From: Desemzia incerta
GTDB taxonomy: Bacteria > Bacillota > Bacilli > Lactobacillales > Carnobacteriaceae
Assembly: GCF_900115825.1 (NCBI RefSeq)
Contig: NZ_FOXW01000003.1
Location: 1-64,000, forward strand
Direction of reading: 5' to 3'
DNA length: 64,000 nucleotides
The notes under the pieces were generated by a model, which had not been told where the DNA came from, searched no databases, and saw only the letters and a list, made by a program, of their open reading frames with translations. A program made the translations under genes and the position numbers. Below, in pieces: positions 59,461-64,000 of the stretch (the first letter of the stretch is position 1; the number at the start of each line of letters is the position of its first letter).

Positions 59461-59831
59461 CTTATCACCTCGCTTTCTATAGTTAGTATAGCGCTTTCTT
59501 TTATAAAAAAACATTCATTTTTTATTACTTTTTATGTACAGACGCCAAATAGAAAAAGAGTAAAATAAGCAATTTATCTGTGTTTAATAACTACCAGTAA
59601 GCAAAATACATTATATGATGTAAATAAATTACAAGTAAGCTAAATATTGAAGAACTTACAGATCTAGGTTGATGAATTTAAAATGAGATGTTCATTGGAT
59701 CAAAAATATTTAACCAGATAAGTATAATTAAACTAATTTAATTTTCTTCGTAAGAGTATTTAGGTATAAATTTTGCATGAATATAAGGTATACTGGAGAA
59801 GAGACAAAAATATGTATGAGTGAGGGATTGA
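59461..59831. other. AT-rich intergenic region between the DUF1883 gene and mpg
   Basis: No gene seen. It has TATACT on the minus strand (59485-59490), a direct repeat AGTAAGCWAAATA (59596-59608 and 59634-59646) and a TATACT -10 for mpg (59789-59794) with a weak -35. Confidence 0.45.
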
Positions 59832-60443
59832 ATGTCATTTTGGTTTAATACAGATTTACCTACTGAAGAACTTGCACAGCAATTATTAGGATGTTTATTG
59901 ATCAAAGAAACTGAAGAAGGCGTGACTTCTGGTTGGATCGTTGAAACAGAAGCTTATTTGGGAGAAATCGATCAAGCAGCACATAGTTTTGGTTTGCGAA
60001 AAACGCCTCGATTAGAGGCTATGTACCAATCGGCAGGAACGATCTATATCTACCACATGCATACACACACCATGCTGAACATCGTCGCTAAGGAAGCTGG
60101 GAATCCTCAAGGGATCTTGATTCGTGCTTTGGAACCACATAGTGGAGTAGAATTGATGGAGCAACGACGAAACATGTCAGGTCTTGGGGTGACGAATGGT
60201 CCTGGAAAGCTGACTAAGGCCATGGGAATCACAAGAGAGGACTACGGAACGTCTATTTCTGAACCACCTTTGTATTTGTCTTCTGACCAGAGACGCATAC
60301 CAAAAAACATTATTGCCAATCCAAGAATCGGCATCCCAAATAAAGGGAAATGGACAGATGAGCCGCTTCGCTTTACAGTAGGCGGAAATCCCTATGTTTC
60401 CAGAAAAAAAGGAACAGTCGATCTTGATCTAGGATGGCAGTAA
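59832..60443 (+). CDS. DNA-3-methyladenine glycosylase (AAG/MPG type)
   Basis: Excises alkylated purines in base excision repair. The 203-aa protein matches the AAG family: AQQLLGCLL at the N-terminus, GWIVETEAYLGEIDQAAHSF with the catalytic Glu, TIYIYHMHTHTMLNIV with the intercalating Tyr/His region, ILIRALEP and NGPGKLTKAMGI. Length is normal. ATG 59832 is preceded by TGAGGG. It is followed after 45 nt by the DUF3013 gene, probably in one transcript. Confidence 0.93.
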   Translation: MSFWFNTDLPTEELAQQLLGCLLIKETEEGVTSGWIVETEAYLGEIDQAAHSFGLRKTPRLEAMYQSAGTIYIYHMHTHTMLNIVAKEAGNPQGILIRALEPHSGVELMEQRRNMSGLGVTNGPGKLTKAMGITREDYGTSISEPPLYLSSDQRRIPKNIIANPRIGIPNKGKWTDEPLRFTVGGNPYVSRKKGTVDLDLGWQ

Positions 60444-60488
60444 TCCAACTTTAAAACAAACAAAAAGAGTGAAAGAGGGGATAAATAA

Positions 60489-60977
60489 ATGAATACAGAT
60501 ATCGTTGAATACTTAATAGAGAACCTTGAGAAAACTGAAGCGCCCTTTGATTGGGAAGTAAATTGGAACAAAAGACAACACGTCATCGAATTGTTTGTAA
60601 CGATTTATGCAGAAACTTCAGAAGATATGGTTATCGAAGACGTTGAAGGAACTGTCAATGAAGAGGAAGGCATTCAATTTGAAGATGCGATTTGTTTTTA
60701 CGATCCAGAGAAATCTAAAATATTGTTGGATGACTATCTTAAAGCTTTTCCATTTTCAATCAAAAAAGGAATCGAACAAGGCTATTTGGACGCGGTCTTA
60801 AAAATCTTGCGTTTAGTGGTCAGTGAAGGACAAACCAATTTAAATGAATTCGCGCAAAATCCAGAAATCGAAACGTTTGAATTGAACTGGCAAGAAAATA
60901 ACTTCGATCAAACGATCGCAACATTGAAAGATACAAATCGTTACGAAACCAAAACGCTTCCTTATCCAAAGTTTTAA
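60489..60977 (+). CDS. DUF3013 family protein
   Basis: A 162-aa acidic cytoplasmic protein of the DUF3013 family, known mainly from Lactobacillales and of unknown function. Conserved-looking parts are FDWEVNWNKRQHVIELF, DAICFYDPEKS, AFPFSIKKGIEQGYLDAVLK and the C-terminal FELNWQ. No membrane segments. ATG 60489 follows GAGGGGAT. It sits between mpg and prmA with gaps of 45 and 33 nt in the same direction. Confidence 0.8.
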   Translation: MNTDIVEYLIENLEKTEAPFDWEVNWNKRQHVIELFVTIYAETSEDMVIEDVEGTVNEEEGIQFEDAICFYDPEKSKILLDDYLKAFPFSIKKGIEQGYLDAVLKILRLVVSEGQTNLNEFAQNPEIETFELNWQENNFDQTIATLKDTNRYETKTLPYPKF

Positions 60978-61010
60978 TGCAAACATCTATCAGACAGGAG
61001 TCAATCGATT

Positions 61011-61958
61011 ATGAAATGGACTGAAGTAAGTGTACACACTTCAAATGAAGCTATCGAAGCTGTTTCGAATATTTTTATTGAAGCAGGTTCAGGCGGTGTA
61101 GCTATTGAAAATGTACAAGATTTTTTATCAACACCAGATGACGGGTTTGGAGAAATCCGTATTTTAGAAAATCAAGATTACGTTTCGGAAGGGTCTTTAG
61201 TAAAAGCCTATTTCCCTGAAACGAAAAACTTGATGGAATTGATTCCCGAGATCAAGCAACGCATCTTAGCCTTGGAATCGTATGGATTATCTATTGGACC
61301 TAATACATTCAGCATTGAAGATGTCCAAGAAGAAAATTGGGCTTCTGCGTGGAAAAAATACTATCACCCGCAGCAAATCACTCGTTACTTGACAGTGGCG
61401 CCACAGTGGGAAGAATACGAACCAAAATTGGATGGGGAAATCGTTATTCGACTAGATCCAGGTTTGGCATTTGGTACAGGGACGCACGCGACAACTCGTT
61501 TATCTTTACAAGGACTCGAAACGTATATCAGAGGCGGAGAAACAATCTTAGATGTGGGAACAGGTTCAGGTGTGTTAAGCATCGCCAGCAGCGCTTTAGG
61601 AGCTGGAGAAATTCATGCTTTTGACTTGGACGAAGTAGCAGTCAGATCGGCTAAAGAAAACGTAAAAATGAACGCTTACGCTCAGAATGTTTCTGTTTCT
61701 GCGAATGATTTGCTGAAAGGAATCGAGATCCCAGCAGATATTGTAGTGGCGAATATTTTAGCGGAAATCATTGTGCCTTTAATTCCAGATGCTTGGAGAC
61801 TGCTGAAACCGAATGGCATCTTTATTACTTCAGGAATCATCGAAGCGAAGAAAGAATTGATTTTAAGTGAGCTGGAAACACAAGGCTTTACGATCTTGCA
61901 AGTTCTTCAAATGAAAGACTGGTTTGCGATCGTCGCTCAAAAAGTGGAGGAGGACTAG
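61011..61958 (+). CDS. prmA: Ribosomal protein L11 methyltransferase
   Basis: SAM-dependent enzyme that trimethylates ribosomal protein L11. The 315-aa protein has the N-terminal L11-recognition domain (MKWTEVSVHTSNEAIEAVSN) and a Rossmann methyltransferase domain: RLDPGLAFGTGTHATTRL, then motif I LDVGTGSGVLSIA (about 181-193), DLDEVAV and VANILAEIIV. ATG 61011 follows CAGGAG. It is followed 3 nt later by rsmE, a typical pair in Firmicutes. Confidence 0.95.
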   Translation: MKWTEVSVHTSNEAIEAVSNIFIEAGSGGVAIENVQDFLSTPDDGFGEIRILENQDYVSEGSLVKAYFPETKNLMELIPEIKQRILALESYGLSIGPNTFSIEDVQEENWASAWKKYYHPQQITRYLTVAPQWEEYEPKLDGEIVIRLDPGLAFGTGTHATTRLSLQGLETYIRGGETILDVGTGSGVLSIASSALGAGEIHAFDLDEVAVRSAKENVKMNAYAQNVSVSANDLLKGIEIPADIVVANILAEIIVPLIPDAWRLLKPNGIFITSGIIEAKKELILSELETQGFTILQVLQMKDWFAIVAQKVEED

Positions 61959-61961
61959 ATC

Positions 61962-62717
61962 GTGCAACGCTATTTTTTGGCTGAATCTTTAGAGGACTAC
62001 CGCTCAGCGGAGATTGTTCTCGAAGGTGAACAGTTCCATCACATGATTCGAGTCATGCGAATGGAAGAGGATGATGAAGTTATACTGGTCTTACCGGACC
62101 AAACGGCTTTTAAAGCAGCAATCACTGCTGTGTCAAAAGATGAAGTTCATTTGAAATGGACGGCAGATGAGGACCAAAGTAAAGAATTGCCTGTAGACGT
62201 AACAATCGCCAGCGGTCTGCCTAAAGGGGATAAACTAGAATGGATCGTTCAAAAGGGAACAGAATTGGGTGCGCACGCTTTCTTACCTTTTAAATCAGAT
62301 TTTACGATCGTGAAGTGGGACGCAAAAAAAGCTGCAAAAAAACAAGAGCGTTTGAGCAAAATCGCCCAAGAAGCTGCTGAACAAGCTCATCGGACAAAGG
62401 TGCCAGAAGTACATTCCATCGCAACTTTTAAAGAATTGCTTCAACAAAGCGGTACGCATGATTACTGTATCGTAGCATATGAAGAGAATGCTAAAAATGG
62501 AGAAATGCAGAATTTTCGTTCTGTATTGAACCAACTCCAACCTGGTCAGTCTGTTTTGATTGTGTTTGGACCTGAAGGCGGTTTGTCGCCAAAAGAAATT
62601 CAATTGCTGGAAGAACAACGTTTTGTAGTGTGTTCTTTAGGGCCGCGTATTTTACGTACGGAAACGGCTCCATTGTACGCGTTGTCGGTTATTTCTTACA
62701 TTACAGAATTAAATTAA
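61962..62717 (+). CDS. rsmE: 16S rRNA (uracil(1498)-N(3))-methyltransferase
   Basis: Methylates U1498 of 16S rRNA in the decoding region. The 251-aa protein has an N-terminal PUA-like domain (MQRYFLAE, GEQFHHMIRVMRMEEDDEV) and a C-terminal SPOUT methyltransferase domain with GDKLEWIVQKGTELG, FGPEGGLSPKEI and LGPRILRTETAPLYAL, the knot that binds SAM. GTG 61962 is preceded by GGAGGAGG inside the end of prmA. Confidence 0.95.
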   Translation: MQRYFLAESLEDYRSAEIVLEGEQFHHMIRVMRMEEDDEVILVLPDQTAFKAAITAVSKDEVHLKWTADEDQSKELPVDVTIASGLPKGDKLEWIVQKGTELGAHAFLPFKSDFTIVKWDAKKAAKKQERLSKIAQEAAEQAHRTKVPEVHSIATFKELLQQSGTHDYCIVAYEENAKNGEMQNFRSVLNQLQPGQSVLIVFGPEGGLSPKEIQLLEEQRFVVCSLGPRILRTETAPLYALSVISYITELN

Positions 62718-62752
62718 TGATAAAATGTGTTTTTTTAACCGTTGAAGTAAGG

Positions 62753-62758
62753 TATACT
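62753..62758 (+). promoter_or_regulatory. -10 candidate of deoC
   Basis: TATACT, 33 bp before the GTG start; no convincing -35. Confidence 0.35.
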
Positions 62759-62791
62759 ATTAATGGAATATGATGAAAAGAGGGATGTATT

Positions 62792-63475
62792 GTGATAAAC
62801 GATTTAAACAAATATGTTGACCATACATTATTAAAAGCGGATGCGACTGAAGAGCAAATCAAAGTATTGTGTGAAGAAGCAGCAGCTCATCATTTTATGT
62901 CAGTATGCGTTAACCCTACATGGGTCAAAAAAGCAGCGGCATACTTAACAGGATCAGATGTAGCAGTATGTACAGTAATCGGCTTTCCTTTAGGAACAAC
63001 AACTCCTGAAGTTAAAGCATTTGAAGCAAAAAATGCTATTCAAAACGGCGCAACAGAAGTAGATATGGTTATCAATATCGGTGCGTTGAAAGATAAAGAC
63101 GACGAGACTGTAGAACGCGATATCGAAGGCGTTGTAAAAGCTGCTGAAGGCAAAGCGTTGACAAAAGTAATCATTGAAACAAGTTTATTGACCGATGAAG
63201 AAAAAATCAGAGCATGTGAAATCGCGAAAAAAGCTGGAGCAGATTTCGTTAAAACGTCTACTGGATTCTCAACTGGCGGTGCAACAGTAGAAGACATCAA
63301 ATTGATGCGCAGTGCTGTTGGTCCTGAACTAGGAGTGAAAGCAAGCGGCGGCGTTCGTACCACTGAAGATGCTGAAGCTTTCATCGAAGCAGGAGCAACT
63401 CGTTTAGGTTCTTCTAACGGAATTGCTTTGCTTGGAAAATCTTCTGATCAAGCAGACAGTTCTTCAAGCTATTGA
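62792..63475 (+). CDS. deoC: Deoxyribose-phosphate aldolase
   Basis: Cleaves 2-deoxyribose-5-phosphate to acetaldehyde and glyceraldehyde-3-phosphate in deoxynucleoside breakdown. The 227-aa TIM-barrel protein has [42 protein letters not shown] and the Schiff-base Lys154 in DFVKTSTGF, then [12 protein letters not shown] 62792 follows AGAGGGATG. It lacks neighbouring deo genes and is followed by its own terminator, so it is probably expressed alone. Confidence 0.96.
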   Translation: MINDLNKYVDHTLLKADATEEQIKVLCEEAAAHHFMSVCVNPTWVKKAAAYLTGSDVAVCTVIGFPLGTTTPEVKAFEAKNAIQNGATEVDMVINIGALKDKDDETVERDIEGVVKAAEGKALTKVIIETSLLTDEEKIRACEIAKKAGADFVKTSTGFSTGGATVEDIKLMRSAVGPELGVKASGGVRTTEDAEAFIEAGATRLGSSNGIALLGKSSDQADSSSSY

Positions 63476-63522
63476 AATAGAAATACGTAAAGAGTATAAT
63501 TAATCTAAGATTAGACAGTTGG

Positions 63523-63549
63523 ATAGCACTCGCTTCGAGTGCTATTTTT
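63523..63549 (+). terminator. Terminator of deoC
   Basis: ATAGCACTCG (63523-63532) and CGAGTGCTAT (63536-63545) form a perfect 10-bp stem followed by T. Confidence 0.92.
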
Positions 63550-63583
63550 ATACACCTAGTTAAATTAAAGAGAAGGTGACAAA

Positions 63584-64000
63584 ATGCCTAAAAATAAAGA
63601 GTATACCGCCAAAGAAGTTATTGCGTTAACATTGACTTATATGAATAGCAACCATGTGGCGTTTGTCAAAAAAGCAAGTGATTTTGCCGAAAGAGCTCAC
63701 GAAGGTCAATTTCGTAAATCTGGCGAACCGTACTTTACACATCCGATTCAAGTTGCAGGCATTCTGGCAGAATTGAAAATGGATCCGGTAACTGTAGCAA
63801 CAGGATTCTTGCATGATGTAGTAGAAGATACTGATTTTACATTTGATGATATCGCGAATGAGTTTTCTCAAGAAGTCGCTGAATTGGTAGATGGAGTAAC
63901 CAAGCTTGGGAAAATCCAATTTCAATCCTTGGAACAACACCAAGCGGAAAACCATCGTAAAATGCTGTTGGCAATGGCCAATGATTTAAGAGTGATCATG
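63584..64000 (+). CDS. Bifunctional (p)ppGpp synthetase/hydrolase Rel, N-terminal part (3' partial)
   Basis: The gene is open to the window end; 139 codons are seen. The start MPKNKEYTAKEV is at ATG 63584 behind AGAAGGTGA. The visible part is the N-terminal HD hydrolase domain: AERAHEGQFRKSGEPYFTHP, VATGFLHDVVEDTDFT with the metal-binding HD pair, and LVDGVTKLGKIQF. These residues fit a hydrolase-competent long RSH protein, the single RelA/SpoT homologue of Firmicutes, which controls the stringent response. The synthetase, TGS and ACT parts lie beyond the window. Confidence 0.93.
   Translation, partial: MPKNKEYTAKEVIALTLTYMNSNHVAFVKKASDFAERAHEGQFRKSGEPYFTHPIQVAGILAELKMDPVTVATGFLHDVVEDTDFTFDDIANEFSQEVAELVDGVTKLGKIQFQSLEQHQAENHRKMLLAMANDLRVIM

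Overview
The window reads as ordinary core chromosome of a low-GC Gram-positive bacterium of the Lactobacillales, most likely a Carnobacterium or close relative. This is an inference from AT-rich codon use, strong AGGAGG-type ribosome sites, frequent GTG/TTG starts, a CIRCE element, a Firmicutes-type SOS box, Lactobacillales families such as DUF3013 and DUF1836, and an Enterococcus/Carnobacterium-like order of translation and envelope genes. No rRNA, tRNA, CRISPR array, prophage or plasmid function was seen. The only clear mobile DNA is the right end of an IS3-family element at the left edge.

Layout. 1-302: IS3 remnant. 303-6400: engB, then hemA-hemL (two steps making 5-aminolevulinate), then a fused binding-protein/permease plus ATPase for polar amino acid uptake. 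6400-16000: obgE, rnz, a short-chain dehydrogenase, a LapA-like membrane protein, DUF1836, degV, recJ, apt, then divergent lexA (SOS box in its promoter) and a DUF896 gene. 16000-31000: transketolase, a UPF0154 membrane protein, a heterodimeric ABC exporter, plsC on the minus strand, sbcD-sbcC and a SWIM-SNF2 ATPase. 31000-42400: rpsB-tsf, pyrH-frr, an unlisted 39-codon minus-strand membrane-peptide gene, uppS-cdsA-rseP, then polC. 42400-48000: rimP-nusA-ylxR-ylxQ-infB-rbfA. 48000-57000: a DUF421 protein, a second DegV, truB-ribF and the hrcA-grpE-dnaK-dnaJ heat-shock cluster. 57000-64000: lepA, a small minus-strand DUF1883 gene, mpg, a DUF3013 gene, prmA-rsmE, deoC and the 5' end of a bifunctional rel gene.

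The genes mostly serve translation and ribosome assembly, DNA repair and recombination, envelope synthesis and stress response. Many cistrons are tightly coupled (overlaps or ATGA junctions) and separated from the next unit by strong hairpin terminators, several of them shared by convergent genes.

The most notable non-ordinary signal is two families of intergenic structured repeats, each present twice. Family B (about 172 nt; 30796-30968 and 56747-56917) folds into a long branched stem with paired compensatory differences between the copies. Family A (about 120 nt; 47379-47496 and 56585-56706) starts exactly at the stop codons of infB and dnaJ and also shows compensating stem changes. One copy of each lies side by side between dnaJ and lepA. 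I do not recognise either as a named RNA family; they could be structured RNAs or non-autonomous mobile repeats.
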